A stretch of DNA of 64,000 nt, taken from contig NZ_CP040748.1 in the NCBI RefSeq assembly GCF_006007965.1, positions 2,046,001-2,110,000 of the forward strand. The letters are read 5' to 3'. How positions within the stretch are numbered: the first letter of the stretch is position 1; every line of letters begins with the position of its first letter. Positions 53,237-61,665 of the stretch are shown piece by piece. Under the pieces are notes generated by a model. It saw nothing but the letters and a program-made list of their open reading frames with translations. It was not told where the DNA came from and made no database searches. Both the position numbers and the translations under genes were made by a program. Source of the DNA: Nocardioides jishulii (lineage in GTDB: Bacteria; Actinomycetota; Actinomycetes; Propionibacteriales; Nocardioidaceae).

Positions 53237-55978
53237 TCAGGAGAGCGGCAGCTCCCTGAGCTGCCGACGTGAGGTGATCTCGAGCTTGCGAAAGATGTTG
53301 CGCAAGTGGGCCTCGATCGTGCGCGGGCTCAGGAACAGTTGGGCGGCCACCTCGCGGGAGGTGGCTCCGGAGGCCACCAGCCGGGCGACGTGACGTTCCT
53401 GAGCTGTGAGTTCGTCGACCGGCTGGGCGGTCCGAGCGCGTGGGTGCTCGCCCGTGGCGCGGAGCTCACGAGCCGCGCGGGCCGCGAACGCTCCCGCACC
53501 CATGTCGCCGAGGAGCTGGTGGGCCGTGCGGAGTTGGTCTCGGGCATCGCGGCGCCGACCTTCGCGGCGCAGCCACTCCCCGTAGACGAGGTGGGTGCGG
53601 GCGAGAAGGCCGCCCATCCGGCTGCGGCCCAGCTGTGCGATCGCCTCCGAGAAATGCTCGTCCGCCGCGGCTCCGGCGCTGACCAGTCCGTCTGAACGCG
53701 CCGCGATCCCGAGAGCCCAGGGTGAGCCGCTGGCCCTGGCCCGGGAGCAGACCTGAGCGGCCGCCTCCGCGGCACGCTCCATCTGGCCTGCGCGGGCGGC
53801 GGCTTCAATGAGTTCGACGTGTGCCAGGTTGCTGAGCGACACTTCGGGCGACTCACACGCCCGCGCCGCTGCCTCGTGAGCGGCTGCGTAGTTGCCGAGT
53901 CCGTTGTGGAGCACGGCCAGGGAGTACTGCGCGAGAGACTCCTCCGTACCTCCGTCCGGATGGGCTGCATCCTGCGCAATGACGTCCCTGAGCTCAGTGG
54001 TCTTCGTCTGGTCCCCTCGCCAGGCGCTGAGGATGAGGTGGGCGTGCTCCACCTGCACCCCGCCGGTGGCCTGGGTCAACGCCGACGCCTCGGTGGCGAG
54101 CCCTCCGGCCTCGTCCAGCTCGCCGGTCAGCACGAGTGTGAGGCTCAGGAAGCGCAACGCGTCGGGCAGCTTCGCCAGCGCACCAGCGTCGCGAGCCACA
54201 TGGACGTTGTGGGTGGCCAGGATGTGGAGCAGCTCGTCGTCGAAGGCGGCCAGCGCGTTGCGGCAGGCCAGTCGCAGCCATCGCTCGCCGGCCTCGGCTT
54301 GCTCAGGGTCCGTGAGTGCGTCGCGGAACGCACTCAGGGCATGTCGCAGTTCGGGGGTCCCCTCCGCGGACCCGCACGTCAGGGTCGTCACGAGCCCGTC
54401 CAGCAGAAGGTCCGAGGGCTGCGGAGGCCCCGGGGGTGCGGGGGCGAGTCGTGCCGCCTCCGCGACCTCGAGCAGTCCCCGGTCGGAGCCGCCGCTCACC
54501 AGCGCCGCGTCCAGGGCGTTCAGGTATGTCTCGCGCGACAGACGCGGGTCGAGGCTCGACAGGCTCTGGGCTGCCTCCACCAGCAGACCCGGCACCTCGC
54601 CGCCCCGGGTGGTGTGGAAGGCCACCTGCGCCCTCAACAGGGTGACGCGGGCTGCCTGCAGCGCGTCGAGGGGCCCGGCCTCTGCGACATCCAGCAGTGC
54701 CAGGGCACTCTCGGGGGCACCTGCGTCGTACTTGAGGTGGGCAGCCGCCAGCGCCCGTCTCGTCCTGACGGAGGGCTCGGGGGTCAGTTCGGCAGCACGT
54801 TGCAGGAACGCGGCCGCAGCCGCCACGCCGCCCCGGACCCGGGCCCGGTCAGCCGAGCGTTCCAGTTCAGCAGCGGTCTCCTCGTCGGTTCCCAGGACGG
54901 CTTGCGCCCGGTGCCACGCTCGTCGATCCGGGTCGTGGAGGGAGTCGGTGGCCGACGCCAGGGCACCGTGGGCGCGACGACGGTCCGGGGCGGTGCCCGC
55001 CTGGTAGATCGCCGACCGGACCAACGGGTGTCGGAAGCGCACCCGCGTGCCCATCTCGACGAGTCCGCTGGCCTCAGCCGGTGCCGCCGCCTCACGCGGA
55101 ATGCCGAGGCGGGAGGCCGCGCGCCACAGCACGCCGGAGTCGCCGGTGGGTTCGGCCGCGGCAACGAGCAGCAACAACCGGGTCTCGATCGGGAGGCTTG
55201 CGCTGCGGCGGCGGAAGCCTTCCTCGATCCGGCGGGGCACGCTGAGCTCGTCCGGCCTCCCGAACCCTCCGGCCAGGCGTGCCGGCGATGCTCCCCGTGG
55301 CAGCTCGAGCAGGGCCAAGGGGTTGCCGCGCGCCTCGGCGGCGATGCGCGCGCGCACCGCGTCGTCCAGAGGCGTGGCGACAACCCTGTCGAGGAGCGTC
55401 TCGGACTCGACGTCGCTGAGTCCTTCGAGGCGCAGCTCCGGCAGCCCGGTGAAGGCATGGTCGTCGCCCGGGCCGGAGTCACGAAGCGCGAAGAGGAGAG
55501 CCATCCGCTCCGCCGACACCCGTCGCGCCACGAAGGCCAGCACCTGTGCCGACGCCTCGTCCAACCATTGCGCGTCGTCGACGACGCACAGCAGCGGTGC
55601 TTCTTCCCCCACCTCGGCCAACAGGTTGAGGGTGGCCAGTCCCACGAGGAAGCGGTCGGGGGCGGGCCCGGAGTGGCGGCCGAACGCCACGCCCAGGGCC
55701 GTCTGCTGCGGCTCGGGCAGGGCGCCGAGTCGTCCGAGCAATGGACCGCACAGCTGGTGCAGTCCAGCGAAGGCGAACTGCCGCTCGGCCTCCACCCCCG
55801 TCGAGGAAGCCAGCACGAAACCCGAGGAGGACGCAGTCGCGCCCGCGTGGTCCATCAGCAGAGTCTTGCCGATGCCGGCCTCACCGCGCACCACGAGAAC
55901 CCCGCTGTGTCCGGAGCGTGCCCGCGCGACCAACTCATCGATGGCCGCCCGCTCGGCGACCCGACCCACGAGGTCCAT
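53237..55978 (-). CDS. LuxR-family AAA (LAL-type) transcriptional regulator
   Basis: The 913-residue protein has an N-terminal AAA/NACHT-like ATPase with P-loop GEAGIGKT (32-39) and Walker-B LLCVVDDAQWLD, a long helical middle with TPR-like segments, and a C-terminal LuxR helix-turn-helix (about 855-913: ELTAQERHVARLVASGATSR ... SPRTIEAHLRNIFRKL). This is the large ATP-binding LuxR (MalT-like) class that responds to small ligands. ATG 55978 has an AGGGGGG site; the longer frame to 57700 is antisense to the ABC genes. It is divergent from the ABC exporter operon across 240 bp with a 17-bp palindrome. Confidence 0.93.
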   Translation of the reverse strand: MDLVGRVAERAAIDELVARARSGHSGVLVVRGEAGIGKTLLMDHAGATASSSGFVLASSTGVEAERQFAFAGLHQLCGPLLGRLGALPEPQQTALGVAFGRHSGPAPDRFLVGLATLNLLAEVGEEAPLLCVVDDAQWLDEASAQVLAFVARRVSAERMALLFALRDSGPGDDHAFTGLPELRLEGLSDVESETLLDRVVATPLDDAVRARIAAEARGNPLALLELPRGASPARLAGGFGRPDELSVPRRIEEGFRRRSASLPIETRLLLLVAAAEPTGDSGVLWRAASRLGIPREAAAPAEASGLVEMGTRVRFRHPLVRSAIYQAGTAPDRRRAHGALASATDSLHDPDRRAWHRAQAVLGTDEETAAELERSADRARVRGGVAAAAAFLQRAAELTPEPSVRTRRALAAAHLKYDAGAPESALALLDVAEAGPLDALQAARVTLLRAQVAFHTTRGGEVPGLLVEAAQSLSSLDPRLSRETYLNALDAALVSGGSDRGLLEVAEAARLAPAPPGPPQPSDLLLDGLVTTLTCGSAEGTPELRHALSAFRDALTDPEQAEAGERWLRLACRNALAAFDDELLHILATHNVHVARDAGALAKLPDALRFLSLTLVLTGELDEAGGLATEASALTQATGGVQVEHAHLILSAWRGDQTKTTELRDVIAQDAAHPDGGTEESLAQYSLAVLHNGLGNYAAAHEAAARACESPEVSLSNLAHVELIEAAARAGQMERAAEAAAQVCSRARASGSPWALGIAARSDGLVSAGAAADEHFSEAIAQLGRSRMGGLLARTHLVYGEWLRREGRRRDARDQLRTAHQLLGDMGAGAFAARAARELRATGEHPRARTAQPVDELTAQERHVARLVASGATSREVAAQLFLSPRTIEAHLRNIFRKLEITSRRQLRELPLS

Positions 55979-56081
55979 GGCGACCCCCCTGTCTGGAGCG
56001 GAGAGGAACGGTGAGTGTCGCCCATGCGCAGCGGCTCCGCAAGCGCCCCAGCCGCCGCGCCGGGACACAACGGTAGGTACA

Positions 56082-56098
56082 TCGGTGAAAGTCACCGA
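56082..56098. promoter_or_regulatory. 17-bp palindrome in LuxR/ABC divergent spacer
   Basis: tcggtga-aag-tcaccga is a perfect 7-bp inverted repeat with 3-bp centre. It lies 104 nt from the LuxR start and 120 nt from the ABC start, next to a TAGGTA -10-like hexamer (56074-56079), and is a candidate operator. Confidence 0.5.
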
Positions 56099-56218
56099 CG
56101 CGGGGACGACGGCGGTCGGGCGAGGCTGATGGCACGGCGACGGACCGACGACCTGTCCGTCGTCCGGCCTTTCGACCCGGGACGGGCGGAGGCATCCCCT
56201 GCCACGAGAGGAACACCC

Positions 56219-57097
56219 ATGACCACCTCCCTTGTCATCGACGTCGAGGACCTGAGAGTCACCTACGGCGACTTCACGGCCGTGCGCGACCTGTCCTTCC
56301 AGGTGCACCGCGGGGAGCTCTACGCGCTGCTCGGGACGAACGGGGCAGGCAAGACCTCCACGCTGGAGGTAGTGGAGGGCCACCGGCCTCCCGCCTCCGG
56401 CTCGGTACGGATCTTCGGCTCGAGCCCTCAGGACCGCAACGCAGTTCGCCCGCGGATGGGCATCATGCTGCAGGAGAGCGGCTTCTCCCCCGACCTCACG
56501 GTGCGGGAATCGGTGGGCCTGGTCGGGGCGCTCAGCGGACGGCGAGACGACATCGGCAGGGTCCTCGCCGTCGCCGGACTGACTCAGAAAGCGTCCACCC
56601 GGGTCGCCCAGCTCTCCGGCGGAGAGAAGCGCCGCCTCGACTTCGCCACTGCCGTCTACGGCGGCCCAGACCTGGTGATCCTCGACGAGCCGACCACCGG
56701 TCTGGACATCCAGTCCCGCGACTCGCTGTGGGCGGCCGTGGACCGGCTGCGCGACACCGGTACCACGGTCGTGCTCACCACGCACTACCTGGAGGAGGCG
56801 CAGCAGCGCGCCGACCGGATCGGGCTCATGCACGAAGGCACGCTGCGGCAGGAAGGCACTGTCGCAGAGCTCACCCGGACACTGCCCGCGGTGATCACCT
56901 TCTCGCTCCCGCCCGGTGCTCCCGAGCCGCCGATCATCGGCGCGCTCAATGGAGGCTTCCACGTCGAAACCTTCAGCCTGCAGCACGACCTCCACCGCTT
57001 GCTGGGTTGGGCACACGACTCGGGGGTGCCGCTGCTGGACCTCACGGCGGGCCCGACGCGCATCGACGACGTCTTCCGCGCCCTCGACAGCAACTGA
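56219..57097 (+). CDS. ABC transporter ATP-binding protein (DrrA/CcmA-like)
   Basis: The 292-residue ATPase has Walker A GTNGAGKTS, signature LSGGEKRRLDFA, Walker B VILDEPTTGLD and H-loop TTHYLEEAQ. The C-terminal extension after VAELTR resembles drug-exporter ATPases. ATG 56219 has an AGAGGA site. It precedes the permease by 51 nt and belongs to a three-gene operon with permease and kinase. Confidence 0.92.
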   Translation: MTTSLVIDVEDLRVTYGDFTAVRDLSFQVHRGELYALLGTNGAGKTSTLEVVEGHRPPASGSVRIFGSSPQDRNAVRPRMGIMLQESGFSPDLTVRESVGLVGALSGRRDDIGRVLAVAGLTQKASTRVAQLSGGEKRRLDFATAVYGGPDLVILDEPTTGLDIQSRDSLWAAVDRLRDTGTTVVLTTHYLEEAQQRADRIGLMHEGTLRQEGTVAELTRTLPAVITFSLPPGAPEPPIIGALNGGFHVETFSLQHDLHRLLGWAHDSGVPLLDLTAGPTRIDDVFRALDSN

Positions 57098-57148
57098 CGC
57101 GACCCACCCGCACCCCACCACCACACAACACCGAAGGGATTCGCCACC

Positions 57149-57868
57149 ATGCTCGAGATCGCTCGCAGTGAGCTGTTGCAGATGTTCCGGAACCGCCTGG
57201 TCCTGGTGACCGGCCTGATCATCCCTGTCGCCATCGGCGCCTACTTCGTCCGGCAGCACGAGACCTTCGCCGATCTCGGCAGCGCCGGCTACGTCGCCGC
57301 CATCGTGATGTTCACCGTGCTTGCCTTCGGGCTCTACACCACGGCGGTGACCACCCTGGCCGCCCGCCGTAGAGACCTCTTCCTCAAGCGGCTGCGCTCG
57401 ACGGCGGCCAGCGACCGGAGCATCCTCGCCGGGCTGCTCCTCCCTGTCGTCGTCGTTGCGCTCGTCCAGGTCACCGTGATCCTCGTGGTGTTCGGGGAGG
57501 TCTCCGCCCGTCCTGACGCGATCGGGCTCGTGGTGCTGGCGGTCCTGGCGACCACGGCCATGATGGTGGCCCTGGCCCTGGCGACTGCCGGGTTCACGAA
57601 CTCTCCCGAGCACGCCCAGGTCACCACTCTCCCGGTCAGTCTCGCGGTGATCGCGGTGGCCAGCTGGGTCGGGATCAGCGGCACCGAGGAGCTCACCCAC
57701 CTCAAGCGACTCCTGCCCGGCGGCTCGGCGGCGGAGCTGGTGATCAACGCCTGGGACGGCAACGTCGGCCTCGCCGAGTCGCTGTCCCTGCTGGCGCCGA
57801 CCCTGGCCTGGGTCGCGCTCGCCGTCGCGCTGGCCGGTCGGCTCTTCCGCTGGGAGCCGCGGCGATGA
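57149..57868 (+). CDS. ABC-2 type permease
   Basis: The 239-residue protein has six membrane helices, the ABC-2 layout, with the N-terminal EIARSELLQMFRNRLVLVTG and amphipathic RRRDLFLKRLRSTA. It partners the upstream ATPase as an exporter of drugs, lipids or a peptide; cargo unknown. Its stop overlaps the kinase start (ATGA, 57865-57868), so kinase and permease are translationally coupled. Confidence 0.9.
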   Translation: MLEIARSELLQMFRNRLVLVTGLIIPVAIGAYFVRQHETFADLGSAGYVAAIVMFTVLAFGLYTTAVTTLAARRRDLFLKRLRSTAASDRSILAGLLLPVVVVALVQVTVILVVFGEVSARPDAIGLVVLAVLATTAMMVALALATAGFTNSPEHAQVTTLPVSLAVIAVASWVGISGTEELTHLKRLLPGGSAAELVINAWDGNVGLAESLSLLAPTLAWVALAVALAGRLFRWEPRR

Positions 57869-58833
57869 ACAGGTCCACGGCCGGACGCCGTCGGCCCGAG
57901 GACAACGTCGCCCCAGGGACCACTCGCACGGGCTCCGTCGAAGGCCCGCTGGGCACGCGTCGTGTCCTGCTCGAGCGTTACGAGGTCGGCGAGGTCATCG
58001 GCTGCGGCGCCACCGCGGTGGTCCACCGGGGTCGCGACCTGCGAACCGGCCGATCCGTCGCGATCAAGGTGCTGCACGAGAATCTGGCGACCGACCCTCG
58101 GTTCCACGCGAGGTTCCGGCGGGAGGCGCAGGCGGTGACCGGTCTGCGGCACCCCGAGATCGTCGTCGTCCACGACGCCGGGTACGAGCACTCGACAGAC
58201 GCGTCGGGAGTACCGCTGCGACGCCCCTTCCTCGTCATGGAGCTCATCACCGGCCGCTCCCTGCGCGACGTCCTCGAGCGTGGCCTGCCCACGCTCGCCG
58301 AGGCACTCGACTACCAGCTGGGGGTCCTGTCCGCCCTCGAGGCGAGCCACCGGGCGGGCATCGTCCATCGCGACATCAAACCCGCCAACGTGATGGTGAC
58401 GGCCCAGGGTGCGGTCAAGGTCGTGGACTTCGGCGTCGCCCGGAGCAGCCACGACCCTGCAGCGACCCTCACCCTGCCCGGGGAGCTCCTCGGCACGCCG
58501 TCCTACCTGGCGCCCGAACAGCTGCGCGGGTACGCGGCTGACGCACGCAGCGACCTGTACTCCGCAGGCTGCCTGCTCCATCACCTGCTGAGCGGGAGAC
58601 CTCCCTTCGTCGGGGATGACCCCGTCTCGGTCGCCTACCAACACGTCCACGAGGAACCCGCGCGCGTGGACACGGGCGTCGCCGCCCTCGACTCGGTCCT
58701 TGCCCGGGCGCTCGCCAAGGAGCGCGGCGACCGGTTCCAGGACGCTCGGTCGTTCCGGGTGGCGCTGCTGCGCGCGACCAGGGGCGGGACGGTCCGGCCC
58801 GGCCCGGACGCGGTCACGAGCACGGCCTGCTGA
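57865..58833 (+). CDS. Soluble Ser/Thr protein kinase (PknB-like catalytic domain)
   Basis: The 322-residue protein is a bacterial eukaryotic-type kinase: glycine loop GCGATAVVHRG, VAIKVL lysine, catalytic HRDIKPANVM, DFGVA and APEQL. The C-terminus ends soon after the kinase domain, with no membrane helix, PASTA or other sensor domain, unlike most actinobacterial Pkns. ATGA overlap with the permease gene suggests it phosphorylates the exporter or the LuxR regulator; this is inference. Confidence 0.93.
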   Translation: MNRSTAGRRRPEDNVAPGTTRTGSVEGPLGTRRVLLERYEVGEVIGCGATAVVHRGRDLRTGRSVAIKVLHENLATDPRFHARFRREAQAVTGLRHPEIVVVHDAGYEHSTDASGVPLRRPFLVMELITGRSLRDVLERGLPTLAEALDYQLGVLSALEASHRAGIVHRDIKPANVMVTAQGAVKVVDFGVARSSHDPAATLTLPGELLGTPSYLAPEQLRGYAADARSDLYSAGCLLHHLLSGRPPFVGDDPVSVAYQHVHEEPARVDTGVAALDSVLARALAKERGDRFQDARSFRVALLRATRGGTVRPGPDAVTSTAC

Positions 58834-58892
58834 CCGCGGAGGAGACGCGTCGGCGGCGCGGGTCTCCGCCTGTGGGCCCTGCTCCCCCACCC

Positions 58893-59564
58893 TCAGGCAG
58901 GCGACAGCGCCCGCTCGTAGCGATGGAGGTCGGTGAGCCGGCGACGCAGCACCATGTGCACGACGACCAGCGCGGAGCTCAACGCTGCGTACACGCACCA
59001 CAGCGACGCGAATGCCTGGACGTAGACGATGGCGACGACCGAGAGCCCGACGAGGTTGAGGAGCCCGAAGGCGACGATGGAGGGGTAGCCGGACATCACC
59101 GCCGGACCGATCACCGCCACGACGTACAGCACGGCCCACATGACCCCGTACGTCAGTCCGACGTCGTACACCAGGGCGTGCGGCTCCTGGCGGATCTCGA
59201 TCGGGCCCCTGAGCACCGCCCACCCCAGGTACCCCGCGACCACTGCACCGAGCACCACGAAGGGCGCCACCCGCAAGCGTCTCGCCCTGGGTTCGAGGAG
59301 CAGCACCGCCAGCGGCACCAGGATCGGGAGGATCGGGAACGCGAAGAGGACGTACGCCAGCGCGGCGGCCTGCTGGACGGCCGCGGAGACGTAGTCAGAT
59401 GCTTCGCGCCAGACGAGGGCCTCGGTCAGCTGGTGGAGGGCGAAGAACAACGGCAACGACGCGAACGGCAGCTCGCGGAGCGTGCGCACCTCGCGCAGGC
59501 TGACAACAGCGACGGGGAGCAGCGCCACGCCAGTGGTCAGGTCAGCACCGATCGAGAAGCACAC
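58893..59564 (-). CDS. DUF6629 family membrane protein
   Basis: The 223-residue protein begins MCFSIGADLTTG (GTG 59564) as members of the family do and has about seven membrane helices with the conserved FFALHQLTEALVWRE. Function is unknown. A TTG at 59573 would add three residues. It is divergent from the amidotransferase gene. Confidence 0.82.
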   Translation of the reverse strand: MCFSIGADLTTGVALLPVAVVSLREVRTLRELPFASLPLFFALHQLTEALVWREASDYVSAAVQQAAALAYVLFAFPILPILVPLAVLLLEPRARRLRVAPFVVLGAVVAGYLGWAVLRGPIEIRQEPHALVYDVGLTYGVMWAVLYVVAVIGPAVMSGYPSIVAFGLLNLVGLSVVAIVYVQAFASLWCVYAALSSALVVVHMVLRRRLTDLHRYERALSPA

Positions 59565-59715
59565 ATTCGACAAGTACCCCAGCCGAGCAGTTGCAGCCCT
59601 GGTCGGACGTGCCGGGGGCTGCGGTCAGGGCCTCGCCACCCGGCAGTCGGTAGGGCTATCGTCCCAAGAGGGGACCACTCGCTCCATCGCCACTCCCCCG
59701 GAGAAGGAGGCCGCG

Positions 59716-60558
59716 ATGTGCAGATGGCTCGCCTACACCGGTTCGCCGGTGCTCGTCCACGACCTGCTCTACCGGCCCGAGCACTCGCTGATCGTGCAGA
59801 GCCTGAGCTCCACCATGGGCGCCGAGACGACGAACGGCGACGGCTTCGGGCTCGGGTGGTACACGGACCTCCCGACGCCGGGCGTCATCCGCAGCACCGA
59901 GCCCGCGTGGAACGACCGCAACCTCGAGGAGATCTCGGCGCACATCAGGTCGCCCTGCGTGCTCGCCCACGTCCGCGCCTCCAGCGGCTCAGCGGTGCAG
60001 CAGACCAACTGCCACCCGTTTCGGCATGGGCGCTGGCTCTTCATGCACAACGGATCCATTGATGGCTTCCTCACCCTCAAGTACGACCTGGCGATGGCGG
60101 TGGATCCCGTCCTGTTCGCCGGCATCGAGGGCTCGAGCGACACGGAGATGTTCTTCCACCTGGCGTTGACCCTCGGACTCGAGGAGGATCCAGTGGGCGC
60201 CGTGAGCCGGGCCGTGGGGCTGATCGAGGAGACCGGTCGTCGCCACGGCGTCGACTTCCCCCTGCAGATGACGGTCGGGATGACCGATGGAGAGACGTTC
60301 TACGCCTTCCGCTACAGCAGCCAGGGGCGATCCCGCACGCTGTTCCACAGCGCTGACATCGCGACCCTGCAGCAGCAGTACCCCGGCAACCAGATGCTGC
60401 GGCGACTCTCCGAGGACGCCAAGGTGGTGGTCTCGGAGCCGTTGAGCGACCTGAAGGGTGCCTGGCGGGAGATTCCCGAGTCCACGTGCCTGGTGCTCCA
60501 CAAGGGCCAGGAGCAGATGCTCCCGTTCGAACCGCAACCGAGGCTGGTGGAGTCATGA
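59716..60558 (+). CDS. Class II glutamine amidotransferase
   Basis: The 280-residue protein has catalytic Cys2 (MCRWLAYTGSPV), NGDGFGLGWY, VLAHVRASSG and FMHNGSIDG, the Ntn-hydrolase class II glutaminase core (YafJ/EgtC-like). It hydrolyses a gamma-glutamyl amide or transfers ammonia; no egt genes are adjacent so ergothioneine synthesis is not supported. A GGAGAAGGAGG site precedes ATG 59716. The stop overlaps the DUF2776 start. Confidence 0.9.
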   Translation: MCRWLAYTGSPVLVHDLLYRPEHSLIVQSLSSTMGAETTNGDGFGLGWYTDLPTPGVIRSTEPAWNDRNLEEISAHIRSPCVLAHVRASSGSAVQQTNCHPFRHGRWLFMHNGSIDGFLTLKYDLAMAVDPVLFAGIEGSSDTEMFFHLALTLGLEEDPVGAVSRAVGLIEETGRRHGVDFPLQMTVGMTDGETFYAFRYSSQGRSRTLFHSADIATLQQQYPGNQMLRRLSEDAKVVVSEPLSDLKGAWREIPESTCLVLHKGQEQMLPFEPQPRLVES

Positions 60559-61622
60559 ACTACTGGGTCAGTGTCGTGTTCCGGGCCATCCCCCTGGCCA
60601 TGATGGCGGTCTGCATCGGCTTCGGCGTCTACGTCTGGAACGCAGCCGATGCCCCCGGGAACTTCGTGGCAGGCCGGGTGGTCACGTTCCTCGCCGCGAT
60701 CTGTCTGTGCCTGTTCTGCACGGCCGCCACGATCATCAGGCAGCTGATCGGTCGCTTCAACGCCGTCGACAAGGTGCTGTATCCCGCGCTCGGCTACCTG
60801 TCCGCGGTCGTCACGTCGGCGTACGGCGTGAGCCTGTTCGCCGGAGCCTCGGGCAGCGGCCAGGACCCGGACTACGTCGCCGGGCACGTCGTCCTCGGCC
60901 TGGGCCTGATCAGCGGCTGCGTGGCGACCGTCGCCACTGCCTCCACCAAGTTCTCACTGATCCCGGCCAACTCCGCGCAACCAGCCGGTGAGCGGACCGC
61001 ACCCTCGACGGCTTTCTCCGGAGTGGCCGTGACCGTGCTCGGGGCGATCCCTGTGCTCCTCGCCGCGACCGCCTGGGCCTTCGGTGTCGCCAACCTGCTG
61101 ATGACCACCTCACCGAGCAGGTTCACGGTGGGCCACGTGGTCATCGGCCTCGCGATGATCTGCACGAGCCTGATCGGACTGGTGTGGAGCATCCTGCGCC
61201 AGGTCCAGAACTCCTACGGCCCCCGGGACCGCGTCCTGTGGCCCTGGCTGGTGATCGTGATGGGCGCGGCCGCCATGGTCTGGGGGATCGTGCTGCTGGT
61301 CCTCGACGACGAGCCGTACTACCGCACCCCGGGGTTCGTGATGATCGGCCTGGGGCTGGTCTGCTTCAGCATCCTGAGCAAGGTCGGTCTGCTCGCGCTG
61401 GTGTGGCGGCGCACGTTCAGCCTCGCCAACCGCGTGCCGCTGGTCCCGATCGTGACCGCCCTCAGCTGCCTCTTCCTCGCAGCGTTCGTCTTCCAGGCCG
61501 CGATCACCGACTCCAACGTCTTCGTCGCCGCGCACGTGCTGGTCGGGCTGGGCGCCGTCTGCTTCACGCTCTACTCGATCGTCTCGATCCTGGAGAGCGG
61601 TACGTCCTCGCACGACGGCTGA
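60555..61622 (+). CDS. DUF2776 (YhiM-like) membrane protein
   Basis: The 355-residue protein has about ten membrane helices in repeated pairs and the blocks NYWVSVVFRAIPLAMMAVCIG and TAATIIRQLIG that resemble E. coli YhiM (DUF2776), linked there to acid and other stress resistance. It is coupled to the glutamine amidotransferase by ATGA (60555-60558), raising the possibility of a glutamine/ammonia-based acid response. The domain call rests on sequence pattern memory. Confidence 0.75.
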   Translation: MNYWVSVVFRAIPLAMMAVCIGFGVYVWNAADAPGNFVAGRVVTFLAAICLCLFCTAATIIRQLIGRFNAVDKVLYPALGYLSAVVTSAYGVSLFAGASGSGQDPDYVAGHVVLGLGLISGCVATVATASTKFSLIPANSAQPAGERTAPSTAFSGVAVTVLGAIPVLLAATAWAFGVANLLMTTSPSRFTVGHVVIGLAMICTSLIGLVWSILRQVQNSYGPRDRVLWPWLVIVMGAAAMVWGIVLLVLDDEPYYRTPGFVMIGLGLVCFSILSKVGLLALVWRRTFSLANRVPLVPIVTALSCLFLAAFVFQAAITDSNVFVAAHVLVGLGAVCFTLYSIVSILESGTSSHDG

Positions 61623-61665
61623 GGCGCAGGCCTGTGGCACGGCCGTTGAATGGTGACCTGGATCC

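Noticed and set aside
55979..57700. Upstream in-frame extension of the LuxR regulator
   Set aside because: It runs antisense to the ABC genes, lacks any domain similarity, and ATG 55978 has a strong ribosome binding site and starts the AAA domain correctly.
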